A stretch of 64,000 bases of DNA from Marinobacter confluentis (lineage in GTDB: Bacteria > Pseudomonadota > Gammaproteobacteria > Pseudomonadales > Oleiphilaceae): positions 806,001 to 870,000 of the forward strand of contig NZ_SRPF01000002.1 in the NCBI RefSeq assembly GCF_004785685.1, in the 5' to 3' direction. The notes under the pieces are model-generated. The model did not search any database and had not been told where the DNA came from. It worked only from the letters and a program-made list of their open reading frames with translations. Position numbers and translations under genes: made by a program. This document shows, in pieces, positions 18,714 to 28,183 of the stretch. How positions within the stretch are numbered: the stretch's first letter is position 1; each line of letters starts with the position of its first letter.

Positions 18714-19846
18714 TTCGCTCTCTTCTGCTGGCGGTGGCGCTGATATCTGGCGCCTCGCCAGTGCTGGCGGAACAACAGGTAACGCCTGGCCAGATCAAAG
18801 CCCTGCAGGAAGAAATTGCCGACATTGACGAGTGGCTCAGCGACGCTGAAGAAGACCGCTCATCACTGGAGCGTCAGCTTGCCGATCTCGAAAAGAACAT
18901 TGGCCAGCTGACCCGCGAACGACGGGAACTCCGGATACAGGCCAGCCAGCAGCAAGCCCGCCTGGCAGAGCTGGACGGAGAGGAAACCAAACTCGTTCGC
19001 ACCCTCGACAACCAGCGTGAAAGCCTGAAAAAACAGATCCGTGCCGCCTGGATGGAAGGCGATGCCCCTGCCGTGAAAGTGCTGCTCAATGAGATTGATC
19101 CGGACAAGATTGCACGGACCATGACCTATTACGAATACCTCAGCCGGGACACAGTAGAACGGCTGGAAGCATTTTCAGCCAATCTGCGGCAGCTGAAGGC
19201 AACCCGTGAGGAAGTCCAGAAGGGTCGGGCCCGGCTGGCAAAGCTTGAAGCCGACGTCGCCGACCGCCAACAGAAACTGGCCGCCAGCAAAAGCCAGCGC
19301 CAGCAGACACTCGCCTCGCTCAAAACCGAAATCAGTAACCGTCTGAACGAACGCGAACAACTGGAAGCCGACCGCCAGCGCCTTGAAAGGCTTCTGCGGG
19401 AAGTGGAACAGGCCATTGCCGACATTCCCTCCCCCAACGAATCCGCGCCCTTCGGCTCACTGCAGAAAAAACTGCCCTGGCCCGCATCCGGCAACCTTGC
19501 CAGCAGTTTTGGCAGCAGCTATGCCGACGGCAAGCTCCGCCGCTCGGGCATATTGATCAACACGCCGGAAGAAGCCGAGATCAAGGCGGTCCATTACGGC
19601 CGGGTGGTGTTTGCAAACTGGCTTCGGGGATTCGGGCTAATGACCATCCTCGATCACGGCGACGGCTATATGACGCTCTATGGCCACAGCAGCAGTCTGT
19701 TCACCAGCCCCGGTGACTGGGTCGAAGCCGGTGAAAGCATCGCCCAGGCGGGCCGAACCGGCGGCACCGAAGACCCTGCCGTATATTTCGAGATTCGCCA
19801 GAATGGCAAGCCGGTCAACCCCGGTCGCTGGCTGGGCTCCCGCTAA
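18710..19846 (+). CDS. envC: Murein hydrolase activator EnvC
   Basis: EnvC is a periplasmic coiled-coil protein that recruits and activates septal amidases during cell division. The 378 residues show a signal peptide ending in VLAEQQ, a long coiled coil (about residues 25-235, heptads rich in Glu, Gln, Arg and Leu), and a C-terminal LytM domain. The LytM zinc ligands are missing: the HxH motif is VYFEI (in [17 protein letters not shown]), and [10 protein letters not shown] lacks the first His. This is the expected state for EnvC, an activator and not an enzyme. The start is a TTG overlapping the gpmI stop by 4 bp. Confidence 0.92.
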   Translation: MIRSLLLAVALISGASPVLAEQQVTPGQIKALQEEIADIDEWLSDAEEDRSSLERQLADLEKNIGQLTRERRELRIQASQQQARLAELDGEETKLVRTLDNQRESLKKQIRAAWMEGDAPAVKVLLNEIDPDKIARTMTYYEYLSRDTVERLEAFSANLRQLKATREEVQKGRARLAKLEADVADRQQKLAASKSQRQQTLASLKTEISNRLNEREQLEADRQRLERLLREVEQAIADIPSPNESAPFGSLQKKLPWPASGNLASSFGSSYADGKLRRSGILINTPEEAEIKAVHYGRVVFANWLRGFGLMTILDHGDGYMTLYGHSSSLFTSPGDWVEAGESIAQAGRTGGTEDPAVYFEIRQNGKPVNPGRWLGSR

Positions 19847-19956
19847 CACCCGAATTCCACGCCCGCCCATAAGGCTGACAAATCAGCCGGATAACGCCAT
19901 ACTGTCGAGCATTGCCTGGGAACCAGCCAGCCACCGGAATAACACAGGACATGTGA

Positions 19957-21402
19957 ATGAGACGGGTCAGACGTATTCAGCATGGTGCCGCCTTTCGCGC
20001 ACTCACTCTTGCCACCTGCCTGGTGCCACTTGCACTGAGCGCCCTGCCCGGCGCTGCCTACGGCCAGCAGACTGAGGAAGACGCGCAGCACCTTCTGGAA
20101 GGTATCGAGGCTGGCGAAACCGTCAACATCAAACTGCCCGACCCGGAAAAACAGCTGCCCCTGGATGACCTGCGCAAGTTTGCCGAAGTCTTCGGCCGCA
20201 TCAAGGACGCCTACGTTGAAGAAGTCGACGACCAGCAACTGCTGGAAAGCGCCATCAAAGGCATGCTGTCCGATCTCGATCCGCATTCCACCTATCTGGC
20301 CCCCAAGGATTACGAACGGCTGGAAGAAAGCACCACCGGCGAGTTCGGCGGCCTGGGCATTGAAGTGGGCATGGAAAACGGCTTTGTTAAAGTGATCTCA
20401 CCCATTGACGACACCCCGGCTCAGAAAGCGGGCGTTCGTGCCGGCGACCTTATCGTCAAGCTCGGCGACAAGCCGGTAAAGGGCCTCTCCCTTGAAGAAG
20501 CCGTAAAACTGATGCGGGGCAAACCCGGTTCAGTGCTGACCCTGACCATTGTGCGCGAAGGCCAGTCCGCACCCATCGAAATTGACGTTGAACGGGACAT
20601 TATCAAGGTAACCAGCGTTAAATCGCGGATGATCGAGAACGGTTATGGCTACCTTCGAATCACCCAGTTCCAGTCAGATTCCGGTTCGCAGTTTTCCCAG
20701 GCACTGAAGGACCTTGAGAGAGAGGCTGGCGGCGCGCTGGACGGCCTGGTTATCGACCTGCGCAACAATCCCGGCGGCATTCTTCAGGCTGCCGTCGAAG
20801 CTTCCGATGCGCTTCTGGACGAAGGCCTGATTGTTTACACCGAAGGCCGCATCCAGAGTTCACGACTGCGATTCAATGCCAAGCCCGGCGCCCTGGTACC
20901 GGATACCCCCATCGTGGTTCTGATCAACGGCGGCTCTGCCTCGGCTTCTGAAATCATGGCCGGCGCCCTGCAGGATCACCAGCGGGCGGTCATCATGGGC
21001 ACCCAGTCATTTGGCAAAGGCAGCGTTCAGACCGTTATCCCGCTGGACGAGACCCACGCTATCAAGATGACCACCGCCCGTTATTACACACCGGATGGCC
21101 GGTCTATTCAGGCCAAAGGCATTCGCCCGGATATCGAGGTGAAGCCGGCGGAACTGACCGAACTTGAAGGCCAGTCCTTCTTCACAGAAGCCGACCTGAG
21201 CGGACACCTGGACGGCCAGACCGAGAAGGCAACTGAGAACAAAAGCGGTGACGAATCTGCCGACATGAAGGGTGAGCAGAAAGAATCGGCAGCCGACAGA
21301 GACTTCCAGCTGCGCTCGGCCCTGAACCTGCTGAAAGGCCTGCGAATTCTTGGCAAGCGCGACAATAGTGAAAGCAATGCCGAAAAGGAAAGTACGGATT
21401 GA
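19957..21402 (+). CDS. ctpA: C-terminal processing peptidase CtpA/Prc (S41 family)
   Basis: This 481-residue periplasmic serine protease has an N-terminal signal (hydrophobic stretch ending in AAYGQQ), a PDZ domain (about residues 130-210, GGLGIEVGMENGFVKV) and an S41 core. The Ser-Lys dyad lies in GGSASASEIMAG (Ser near 331) and SFGKGSVQTV (Lys354). Such proteases trim or degrade envelope proteins, including murein hydrolases, which fits the envC neighbour. The acidic tail after residue 400 is variable. The gene starts 110 bp after envC and overlaps yibQ by 4 bp. Confidence 0.92.
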   Translation: MRRVRRIQHGAAFRALTLATCLVPLALSALPGAAYGQQTEEDAQHLLEGIEAGETVNIKLPDPEKQLPLDDLRKFAEVFGRIKDAYVEEVDDQQLLESAIKGMLSDLDPHSTYLAPKDYERLEESTTGEFGGLGIEVGMENGFVKVISPIDDTPAQKAGVRAGDLIVKLGDKPVKGLSLEEAVKLMRGKPGSVLTLTIVREGQSAPIEIDVERDIIKVTSVKSRMIENGYGYLRITQFQSDSGSQFSQALKDLEREAGGALDGLVIDLRNNPGGILQAAVEASDALLDEGLIVYTEGRIQSSRLRFNAKPGALVPDTPIVVLINGGSASASEIMAGALQDHQRAVIMGTQSFGKGSVQTVIPLDETHAIKMTTARYYTPDGRSIQAKGIRPDIEVKPAELTELEGQSFFTEADLSGHLDGQTEKATENKSGDESADMKGEQKESAADRDFQLRSALNLLKGLRILGKRDNSESNAEKESTD

Positions 21403-22238
21403 GATCCATCACGATCCTCGTCGCCAGTGCCCTGATGATGATCACTGGCGCAACGACAACCCTGGCCGGTGAAAAGCCGGCCACCGAGCCGCAAACGCTC
21501 CCCACTATTGCGATCATCATCGACGATATGGGCCATAACCTGGCCCAGGGGGAGCGCCTGATTGCCCTGGATCAGCCACTGACTCTGGCTTTCCTGCCGT
21601 TTCGACGCCACACCACCGCGTTGGCTGAAAAGGCCCACCAGCGCCAGAAAGAAATCATGCTGCATGCGCCCATGGCAAACACGCGGCTGCTGGAACTGGG
21701 CCCGGGCGGACTAAACCCGGAAATGAGCCAGAACGAACTGGCCCAGACCCTGCGCCGTGCCCTGCGATCTATCCCCCACGTCATGGGTGTGAACAACCAT
21801 ATGGGCAGCCTGCTGACCCAGCAGCTGAAAGCCATGGACTGGGTAATGTCGGAGCTGACCCACTATCCGGTCTACTTTGTCGACAGCCGGACCATCGCAT
21901 CGTCCGTGGCCGGAGATGTCGCCGCCGCGTACCGGATTCCCACCCTCACCCGCGATGTGTTTCTCGACCATGAACAGACAGAGGAATATGTAGCTCGGCA
22001 ATTCGATCTGCTGATCGAGAGGGCAAAGGAAAACGGCAGCGCCGTGGGCATCGGTCACCCGCACCGGGTCACTGTGGATTATCTGGAAAAACGTTTGCCA
22101 CAACTGGACGAGGAAGGCATCGCCGTGGCGACCGTCAGCGGCGTCTGGGCCATGAGGAATGGTAACCGGGCCATGTTTGCAGAAGGCGAGAAGCGGGCCA
22201 TTCGGCCGACACTGGCGAAGCAGAGCAGGTCGGATTAG
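21399..22238 (+). CDS. yibQ: Divergent polysaccharide deacetylase family protein YibQ
   Basis: The 279-residue protein has a signal peptide (TTLAGEKP cleavage region) and a divergent polysaccharide deacetylase fold: PTIAIIIDDMGHN, the HAPMAN strand, VMGVNNHMGSLLT and GIGHPHRVTVDYL. Its partner genes envC and ctpA point to cell-wall maintenance in the periplasm, but the substrate is unknown. The start is a TTG at 21399 overlapping the ctpA stop (TTGA). The stop codon TAG (22236-22238) lies inside a REP-like palindrome. Confidence 0.88.
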   Translation: MRSITILVASALMMITGATTTLAGEKPATEPQTLPTIAIIIDDMGHNLAQGERLIALDQPLTLAFLPFRRHTTALAEKAHQRQKEIMLHAPMANTRLLELGPGGLNPEMSQNELAQTLRRALRSIPHVMGVNNHMGSLLTQQLKAMDWVMSELTHYPVYFVDSRTIASSVAGDVAAAYRIPTLTRDVFLDHEQTEEYVARQFDLLIERAKENGSAVGIGHPHRVTVDYLEKRLPQLDEEGIAVATVSGVWAMRNGNRAMFAEGEKRAIRPTLAKQSRSD

Positions 22239-22256
22239 CCGAAGGCGTAATCCGAC
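22229..22256. repeat. REP-like palindrome / possible bidirectional terminator
   Basis: GTCGGATTA (22229-22237) pairs with TAATCCGAC (22248-22256). The inner GCC-GAA-GGC extends the stem with one bulged G, giving a 12-bp hairpin of the GTCGGATTA / TAATCCGAC type seen in REP repeats of many proteobacteria. It covers the yibQ stop codon and lies between the convergent yibQ and hisF genes. Only one copy is in this window. Confidence 0.6.
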
Positions 22257-22271
22257 AACTCAGACGCCGAT

Positions 22272-23045
22272 CTAATCTCTTACCACAATCCCCTGCGCCT
22301 TCATAAACGCCTTGGCTTCCGGAATCGTGTGCTGCCCAAAGTGGAATATCGAAGCCGCCAGAACCGCATCCGCTCGCCCCTCGGTCACACCGTCCGCCAG
22401 GTGCTGAAGCTCGCCAACACCTCCCGACGCAATTACGGGCACTGACACAGCGTCGCTGATTGCCCGGGTCAGTCCGAGATCAAACCCGACCTTGGTACCG
22501 TCCCGGTCCATGCTGGTTAGCAGCAGTTCACCGGCGCCCATGGCAGTCATCTTGCGGGCCCACTCCACGGCATCCAGGCCGGTCGGCTTGCGGCCGCCGT
22601 GAGTGAAGATCTCCCAGCGAGGCTCTTCGCCTTCGCCACTGACCTGCTTGGCATCAATGGCGACCACAATGCACTGGCTGCCAAAACGGTCTGCGGCTTC
22701 GCGAACAAATTCCGGGTTGAAGACAGCCGCGGTATTGATGGATACCTTATCGGCTCCGGCGTTCAGCAGTTTACGGATGTCTTCCACGGTACGAACGCCG
22801 CCACCCACTGTCAGCGGAATGAACACTTCCGCAGCCATGCGTTCGACGGTTTCGTAGGTGGTATCGCGGCTTTCGTGGCTGGCGGTGATATCCAGAAAGG
22901 TGATCTCGTCGGCGCCCTGCTCGTTGTATTTGCGGGCCACTTCCACCGGGTCACCGGCATCGCGGATATCAACAAAGTTTACGCCCTTCACCACGCGGCC
23001 TTTATCAACGTCGAGACAGGGAATGATGCGTTTCGCCAGCGCCAT
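22272..23045 (-). CDS. hisF: Imidazole glycerol phosphate synthase cyclase subunit HisF
   Basis: HisF uses ammonia from HisH to convert PRFAR into imidazole glycerol phosphate and AICAR. The 257-residue TIM barrel has the catalytic Asp11 in [14 protein letters not shown] and the second Asp in IVVAIDAKQ, plus the phosphate-binding loops VTVGGGVR-like ([13 protein letters not shown]) and ASGGVGE. It is the last gene of hisB-hisH-hisA-hisF and is separated from hisA by 6 bp. It converges on yibQ. Confidence 0.97.
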   Translation of the reverse strand: MALAKRIIPCLDVDKGRVVKGVNFVDIRDAGDPVEVARKYNEQGADEITFLDITASHESRDTTYETVERMAAEVFIPLTVGGGVRTVEDIRKLLNAGADKVSINTAAVFNPEFVREAADRFGSQCIVVAIDAKQVSGEGEEPRWEIFTHGGRKPTGLDAVEWARKMTAMGAGELLLTSMDRDGTKVGFDLGLTRAISDAVSVPVIASGGVGELQHLADGVTEGRADAVLAASIFHFGQHTIPEAKAFMKAQGIVVRD

Positions 23046-23051
23046 AACGTC

Positions 23052-23789
23052 TTATCCTTTCAGGCTGTCGCAGAAGGCCTGGGCTTCAGCCATGTCCAGG
23101 GTACCTTCGTAGATGGCACGGCCGGTAATGGCGCCGAGGATGCCCTGGTCCGCCACTGTTGCGAGCCGCTTTAGGTCGTCCATGTTGGTGACGCCGCCGG
23201 ACGCGATGACTGGAATGCCGCCTTCTTTCGCCAGGGCGGCAGTGGCTTCGACGTTTACGCCCTGCATCATGCCATCGCGGCTGATGTCGGTGTAGACGAT
23301 GGCGTCGACGCCATCGTTGGCGAAGCGTTTGGCCAGGTCGGTGGCCATGACCTCGGACACTTCCGCCCAGCCGTCGGTGGCAACCCGGCCATCTTTGGCA
23401 TCCAGGCCGACGATGATATGCCCGGGGAATTTCTTGCACATCTCGGTGACGAAATCGGGCTCTTTTACGGCTTTGGTGCCAATGATGACCCACTGCACGC
23501 CGGCTTTGAGATAGGCTTCGATGGTTTCAGCAGAGCGAATGCCGCCGCCAATCTGGATTGGCAGATCCGGGTATTTCCGGGCAATGGCCTGGACGATCTC
23601 CCCGTTCACCGGCTCTCCTGCAAAGGCTCCATTCAGGTCCACCAGGTGCAGGCGGCGGGCACCGGCTTCTACCCAGCGGGTCGCCATTTCGACCGGATCA
23701 TCACCATATTGGGTGGAGTCGTCCATGCGGCCCTGGCGCAGTCTTACGCATTTGCCGTCTTTGAGGTCTATGGCCGGGATGATCAGCAT
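23052..23789 (-). CDS. hisA: ProFAR isomerase HisA
   Basis: HisA converts ProFAR to PRFAR, the Amadori rearrangement step before HisHF. The start is the ATG at 23789, giving 245 residues beginning [17 protein letters not shown], the invariant N-terminus with catalytic Asp8. [11 protein letters not shown] and [12 protein letters not shown] are the two phosphate-binding loops. The reading frame stays open further upstream but that stretch runs through a large inverted repeat and is not conserved. The gap of 187 bp to hisH is unusually long for this operon. Confidence 0.96.
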   Translation of the reverse strand: MLIIPAIDLKDGKCVRLRQGRMDDSTQYGDDPVEMATRWVEAGARRLHLVDLNGAFAGEPVNGEIVQAIARKYPDLPIQIGGGIRSAETIEAYLKAGVQWVIIGTKAVKEPDFVTEMCKKFPGHIIVGLDAKDGRVATDGWAEVSEVMATDLAKRFANDGVDAIVYTDISRDGMMQGVNVEATAALAKEGGIPVIASGGVTNMDDLKRLATVADQGILGAITGRAIYEGTLDMAEAQAFCDSLKG

Positions 23790-23850
23790 GTTTTCTCTTT
23801 TCCTTGGGACTGGATTTTCGGGCAATGAAAATTGGGCGCCCGTGCTTCGT

Positions 23851-23950
23851 CGGGGCGGAGTGGCTGTTCGGGGCACGCTGTTAATACGTCCGTGTACGCT
23901 CGACAAAAACATCCATGTTTTTGACGTCCCCGAACAGCCACTCCGCCCCG
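23851..23950. repeat. Large hairpin element between hisH and hisA
   Basis: A perfect 23-bp inverted repeat (23851-23873 and 23928-23950; arm starts CGGGGCGGAGTGG) encloses 54 bp. Inside are ACGTC/GACGT (23886-23890, 23923-23927) and a tight mini-hairpin CAAAAACAT-CC-ATGTTTTTG (23904-23923). It sits in the gap of two co-directional operon genes and has no coding potential of its own. It resembles in architecture the element at 33564-33680. It may be a mobile or regulatory intergenic repeat; its function is unknown. Confidence 0.75.
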
Positions 23951-23976
23951 GCAAAGCACTGCTTTTCTATTGCCTG

Positions 23977-24618
23977 CTAGTTTTTTCCGGTCCAGTTTGT
24001 GAAGTTTTTCAATAGTTGCAGCCCCGCCCTTGCGCTTTTTTCCGGGTGGAACTGCACTGCAAAGATATTGTCTCTTGCGACCGCCGCTGCCAGATCGACA
24101 CCATAATGAGTACGGCCGGCGATATCCGGGTTGTAGTCAGCTTCTGCGTAGTAGCTGTGCACAAAGTAGAAACGGTCCCCATCAGGAATATCATGCCAGA
24201 GCGGGTGATCCATGCTTTGGTGAACTTCGTTCCAGCCCATGTGAGGCACTTTCAGGCGTTCGCCATTTTCTGTGAGGCTATCGCCGAAGAAGCGGACTTC
24301 GGACTGGAACAGATCAATGCAGTCCACCCAGCCGTTTTCTTCGCTCCGGGACATCAGGGCCTGCATGCCAACGCAGATACCTAGCAGCGGCCGGTCAGCG
24401 GACACTTCCCGGACCAGCGTATCGATTTCCAGGCGGCGGATTTCGGCCATGCAGTCACGAATCGCTCCCACACCGGGAAGGATCACGCGGTCTGCGCTGC
24501 GAATCTGTTCCGCGTTGTCGGTGACCAGCACACGGGTGTCGGGTGCTACGTGCTCAACTGCCTTGCTGACGGAATGAAGGTTACCCATGCCGTAGTCGAT
24601 AATGGCAACGGTTTTCAT
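23977..24618 (-). CDS. hisH: Imidazole glycerol phosphate synthase glutaminase subunit HisH
   Basis: HisH is the class I glutamine amidotransferase that supplies ammonia to HisF. The 213 residues contain the nucleophile Cys82 in [11 protein letters not shown] and the His191-Glu193 pair in QFHPEKS, with the N-terminal [12 protein letters not shown]. The gene lies 47 bp after hisB and is followed by the hairpin element before hisA. Confidence 0.97.
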   Translation of the reverse strand: MKTVAIIDYGMGNLHSVSKAVEHVAPDTRVLVTDNAEQIRSADRVILPGVGAIRDCMAEIRRLEIDTLVREVSADRPLLGICVGMQALMSRSEENGWVDCIDLFQSEVRFFGDSLTENGERLKVPHMGWNEVHQSMDHPLWHDIPDGDRFYFVHSYYAEADYNPDIAGRTHYGVDLAAAVARDNIFAVQFHPEKSARAGLQLLKNFTNWTGKN

Positions 24619-24665
24619 GCGAAGAGAGGTTTCCTGAACCGGGAGTCTTAAAAAACAGAGGCCGC

Positions 24666-25259
24666 TTACAGCGACCCCTTGGTAGACGGGGTGATGCCCG
24701 CCATCCGCTCATCCATTTCAATGGCCATACGCAGGGCACGGCCGAAGGCCTTGAACACGGTTTCAATCTGGTGGTGGGTGTTCTTGCCCTTCAGATTGTC
24801 GATGTGCAGGGTCACCATGGAGTGGTTTACAAAGCCCTGGAAGAACTCGGCGAACAGGTCCACGTCAAAACCACCGACAGCGCCACGGGTGTAGGGTACA
24901 TCCATTAGCAGGCCGGGGCGGCCGGACAGATCGATGACTACGCGGGAGAGCGCTTCGTCCAGCGGCACGTAGGCATGGCCGTAACGGCGGATGCCTTTCT
25001 TGTCACCCACTGCCTGTTTGAAGGCCTGGCCCAGGGTGATGCCGATGTCTTCCACTGTGTGGTGGTCATCAATATGCAGATCGCCCTTGGACACAATGTT
25101 CAGATCGACCAGGCCGTGGCGGGCAATCTGGTCCATCATGTGTTCCAGAAAGGGAACGCCGGTATCAAACGAGGACTTGCCGGTGCCGTCGAGGTCGATT
25201 TCGACTGTGATCTGTGTTTCCAGGGTATTTCGTTCTACCCGAGCCTTGCGTTCGGCCAT
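24666..25259 (-). CDS. hisB: Imidazoleglycerol-phosphate dehydratase HisB
   Basis: HisB (monofunctional form, 197 residues) removes water from imidazole glycerol phosphate. The Mn-binding signatures are present: [37 protein letters not shown] and the second copy [17 protein letters not shown]. The E. coli bifunctional enzyme has an N-terminal phosphatase; here that is absent, as in Pseudomonas. It is the first his gene of the cluster. The SRPBCC gene on the same strand ends 108 bp upstream, so a promoter may lie in that gap. Confidence 0.97.
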   Translation of the reverse strand: MAERKARVERNTLETQITVEIDLDGTGKSSFDTGVPFLEHMMDQIARHGLVDLNIVSKGDLHIDDHHTVEDIGITLGQAFKQAVGDKKGIRRYGHAYVPLDEALSRVVIDLSGRPGLLMDVPYTRGAVGGFDVDLFAEFFQGFVNHSMVTLHIDNLKGKNTHHQIETVFKAFGRALRMAIEMDERMAGITPSTKGSL

Positions 25260-25367
25260 GGAGGCTCCCGATTATCAGTTGGCAAATGCCGGAAAATTCA
25301 GGCGGCTATTATACCCGTTAAGATTCCCGGCGTCCCGCGATTGCCTTAATCGCCCTGATAGCCTGGT

Positions 25368-25829
25368 TCAGAAGGCCTTCTTGAGATTGTTCATGTAGGT
25401 ATCCACCAGGCTGTTGAACTCGTGCTTGATCACCGGGCTGATCGCCAGTTTCAGCATACCCGGCAGCGGTAGGGTCAGCTCTGCACTTGTGTGGAATTTC
25501 ACAGCGGTTGCCTTGTCACCTTTGGCTTTCAGTGTCCAGTATCCGCTGACTACGCCGTTGCCCTCACCCTTGACCGGCTCCCAGGTGATCTTGCCGTTCT
25601 CTTTGTCCGGGTGGTATTTGCAGGCGTAAACCGACTGGATTGCGTGCTTGTCCACGCCCACTTTTTCCATTTCCCAGCGGTAGGTGTTGTCGCCCAGATC
25701 CACCAGTTTATGAACCTTGGGAAAATGGCTGACCGATGCGGGAACGTCGGCCAGCAGGTCGAAGGCTTCATCATAGCTGGCCGGCAGTTCCAGTTCGCGG
25801 TTCAGCTCGATCGATACGGTAATAGCCAC
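25368..25829 (-). CDS. SRPBCC / polyketide cyclase-like lipid-binding fold protein
   Basis: The 153-residue protein has the START-like order of an N-terminal strand and helix (SYDEAFDLLADVPASVSHFP), a run of antiparallel strands (YRWEMEKVGV, KITWEPVKGEGNGVVSGYWTLK, TAVKFHTSAELTLPLPG) and a long C-terminal helix (EFNSLVDTYMNNLKKAF). This is the SRPBCC fold, which binds hydrophobic ligands in a deep cavity. No catalytic residue can be assigned. It sits between hisB and the divergent asmA-like gene. The ligand is unknown. Confidence 0.75.
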   Translation of the reverse strand: MAITVSIELNRELELPASYDEAFDLLADVPASVSHFPKVHKLVDLGDNTYRWEMEKVGVDKHAIQSVYACKYHPDKENGKITWEPVKGEGNGVVSGYWTLKAKGDKATAVKFHTSAELTLPLPGMLKLAISPVIKHEFNSLVDTYMNNLKKAF

Positions 25830-25993
25830 AGAGTCTTCCTCTTATCATTATTTGTTGAAATCTGCCGCCTATTTTGGCTGATCACTAACGTATTGTCATA
25901 CTCACCCACTTTTATTTTGTTAACCCTGGGTTATCCTTGAGCCATACATCCGCTTTCCCGGCGGGCGCGCAATAACGGAAGGATGCCAGAACC

Positions 25994-28183
25994 ATGAAAG
26001 CTGTTCGCTACGTTGCCTTTACCATCATCGGGCTGATCGTTCTCGCCATCATCGCGGTGGCTGTGGCCGTCGCAGTGATCGACCCGAATACCTACAAGCC
26101 CCAGATTGAAAATGCCGTGGAATCCAGCACCAATCTGGACCTGGTTCTGGCTGGCGACATTGGCTGGTCGTTCATCCCGCTGGGGCTTGAGCTCAATAAC
26201 GTTGAGGCAAGGTTGGAGGACGAGAGCCTTGTCAGCCTGGACCAGCTGGTTGCCCAGCTCAGCTTCTGGTCGCTGGTAACCATGTCGCCCCGGGTAGAGA
26301 CCTTCCTGCTGAGCGGCCTGGACGCAAACCTGGTTGTTGATCAGGACGGCAACGGCAACTGGACCCGGATCATGCCGGAAGGCGAAGGTGAAGCCGAGCC
26401 TCAGCCTGAAAAAACCGCGCCCGAGGAAACTGCTCAGGAAAGCACCGGCGAGGCGAGCAAGCCGCTGAACTTCAATGTCGAGAGCGTGGAAATCAGCAAC
26501 GCCCGCATCAATTATGAGGACAGAACAACCGGCCAGTCCGTCACCCTGGAAGATTTCACCCTGAATGCCAGCGAAATCACCCTGGGTTCCAGCTTCCCCC
26601 TGAACCTGACGTTTCGCTTCGCGACCAACCAGCCGCAATTTGAAGTGCAGGGGGATATCAGCGCCAGCCTGGCGGCCAATGAGGCGCTCAATCAGTTCAG
26701 CGTATCTGGCCTTGAAGCCATCTTTGATATGAGTGGCGAACCCTTCGGCGGCGAATCTGTTCGCGCCGAATTGGCCGGCTCAGTGGACGCCAACCTGGAA
26801 AATGAAACCGCCAATATCCGCGGCTTCAGCGCAAGCCTGGCGGACCTGACGCTGAACACCGACCTGTCGGTAAAAGGCTTTGGCGATCAGCCTCAGCTTG
26901 AAGGTAATCTCAGCATTGAAGAATTTTCTCTGAAGGCGCTGCTGGCGGCCCTCGGTCAACCGGAACTCGAAACCGAAGATCCGGATGTAATGAAGTCCAT
27001 CGCCTTCTCGACCGACATTGGCGGCCCGGCCGGGACCGTGGAACTGAGCAACCTGATGTTCAGCCTGGACGACACCACCTTCAAAGGCAGCGCCAGCTAC
27101 GCACTCGCCAATAGCGGCATTGGCCTGAACCTGCAGGGTGATGCCATTAACGCCGACCGCTACCTGCCACCAGCGAGCGAAGAGGAAGCAGCGGCAACTG
27201 AAGAGGCACCACAAGGAGGCGGCTCCGCCGAAGAAGGTGACCTGCTGCCACTGGAAACCCTTCGTGCGCTCGCGCTGGATATCAACCTCGGCCTGGGTGA
27301 GCTGATTATCAGCAACCTCACCATCAACGAGATCAAGTCAGTGATCACCGCCCGCAACGGCCTGCTGAAAGTGGAAGACTTCAGCGGTAAGCTCTATGAG
27401 GGTTCCTTTGCCTCCAGCGTCACGCTGGATGCGCGCACGGATAATCCCCAATGGACCATCACCAAGAACATCAAGAACATCCAGACCCTGCCGTTGCTGA
27501 CCGACCTGGCCGAAGTGGACATGCTCTCTGGCGGCGCCAACATGAACGTAAACGTTAAAACCACGGGCAACCGCATCTCCGCCTTGCGCAACAACGCCCA
27601 GGGGGAAATCAACTTCAACCTGGCCGAGGGCGAGTTTACCCGGGTAAACCTGACACGCATGGCCTGTCAGGGCATTGCCATGGTCAATCAGGAAACCCTG
27701 GGCACCTCAGGCTGGGGCACCAGCACCCCATTCAACGACATGAAAGGCACCCTGAAGATTGACGGCAACACCCTCAACAACACCGACCTGGTGGCGGCAC
27801 TCGCCGGCATGAGGCTGGAGGGCGATGGCACGGTTGATCTGGCGGCCACTGATCTGGATTACGAAATCGGCCTGCGCATCGTTGGCGAAATTCACCGCGA
27901 TGAAGCCTGCCGGGTAACAGAATACGTCGAGGACGTGGTCATCCCCGTTGAGTGCCGTGGCGACTTTGCGGAAGACCCTGCAGGCCTTTGCTCCTTCGAC
28001 GGCTCCCGCTTCCGCGACACCCTGAAAACCATCGCCGCCAACGCTGCCCGTAAAAAAGTCAGCGAAGAAACAGAGCGCGCGAAAGAGAAAGCCGCAGAGA
28101 AAGCCAGCGAGGAAATCGACAAGCGTCTGGGTGAAGATGGTGCCAAGGTCAAAGATGCGCTGAAGGGCCTGTTCGGGCAATGA
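25994..28183 (+). CDS. AsmA family protein
   Basis: The 729-residue protein has one N-terminal membrane anchor (residues 6-29) and a long, mostly beta-strand periplasmic body typical of AsmA-like bridging proteins, with the N-terminal AsmA motif (INAVESSTNLDLVLAGDIGWSFIPLGLELNNVEA-like) and the C-terminal part NMNVNVKTTGNRISALRNNAQGEINFNLAEG. Such proteins are thought to move phospholipids between membranes or affect outer-membrane protein assembly. Low-complexity acidic linkers occur near residues 130-150 and 395-420. The tail (about 680-729) is a Lys/Glu helix. mutY overlaps its stop by 4 bp. Confidence 0.88.
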   Translation: MKAVRYVAFTIIGLIVLAIIAVAVAVAVIDPNTYKPQIENAVESSTNLDLVLAGDIGWSFIPLGLELNNVEARLEDESLVSLDQLVAQLSFWSLVTMSPRVETFLLSGLDANLVVDQDGNGNWTRIMPEGEGEAEPQPEKTAPEETAQESTGEASKPLNFNVESVEISNARINYEDRTTGQSVTLEDFTLNASEITLGSSFPLNLTFRFATNQPQFEVQGDISASLAANEALNQFSVSGLEAIFDMSGEPFGGESVRAELAGSVDANLENETANIRGFSASLADLTLNTDLSVKGFGDQPQLEGNLSIEEFSLKALLAALGQPELETEDPDVMKSIAFSTDIGGPAGTVELSNLMFSLDDTTFKGSASYALANSGIGLNLQGDAINADRYLPPASEEEAAATEEAPQGGGSAEEGDLLPLETLRALALDINLGLGELIISNLTINEIKSVITARNGLLKVEDFSGKLYEGSFASSVTLDARTDNPQWTITKNIKNIQTLPLLTDLAEVDMLSGGANMNVNVKTTGNRISALRNNAQGEINFNLAEGEFTRVNLTRMACQGIAMVNQETLGTSGWGTSTPFNDMKGTLKIDGNTLNNTDLVAALAGMRLEGDGTVDLAATDLDYEIGLRIVGEIHRDEACRVTEYVEDVVIPVECRGDFAEDPAGLCSFDGSRFRDTLKTIAANAARKKVSEETERAKEKAAEKASEEIDKRLGEDGAKVKDALKGLFGQ

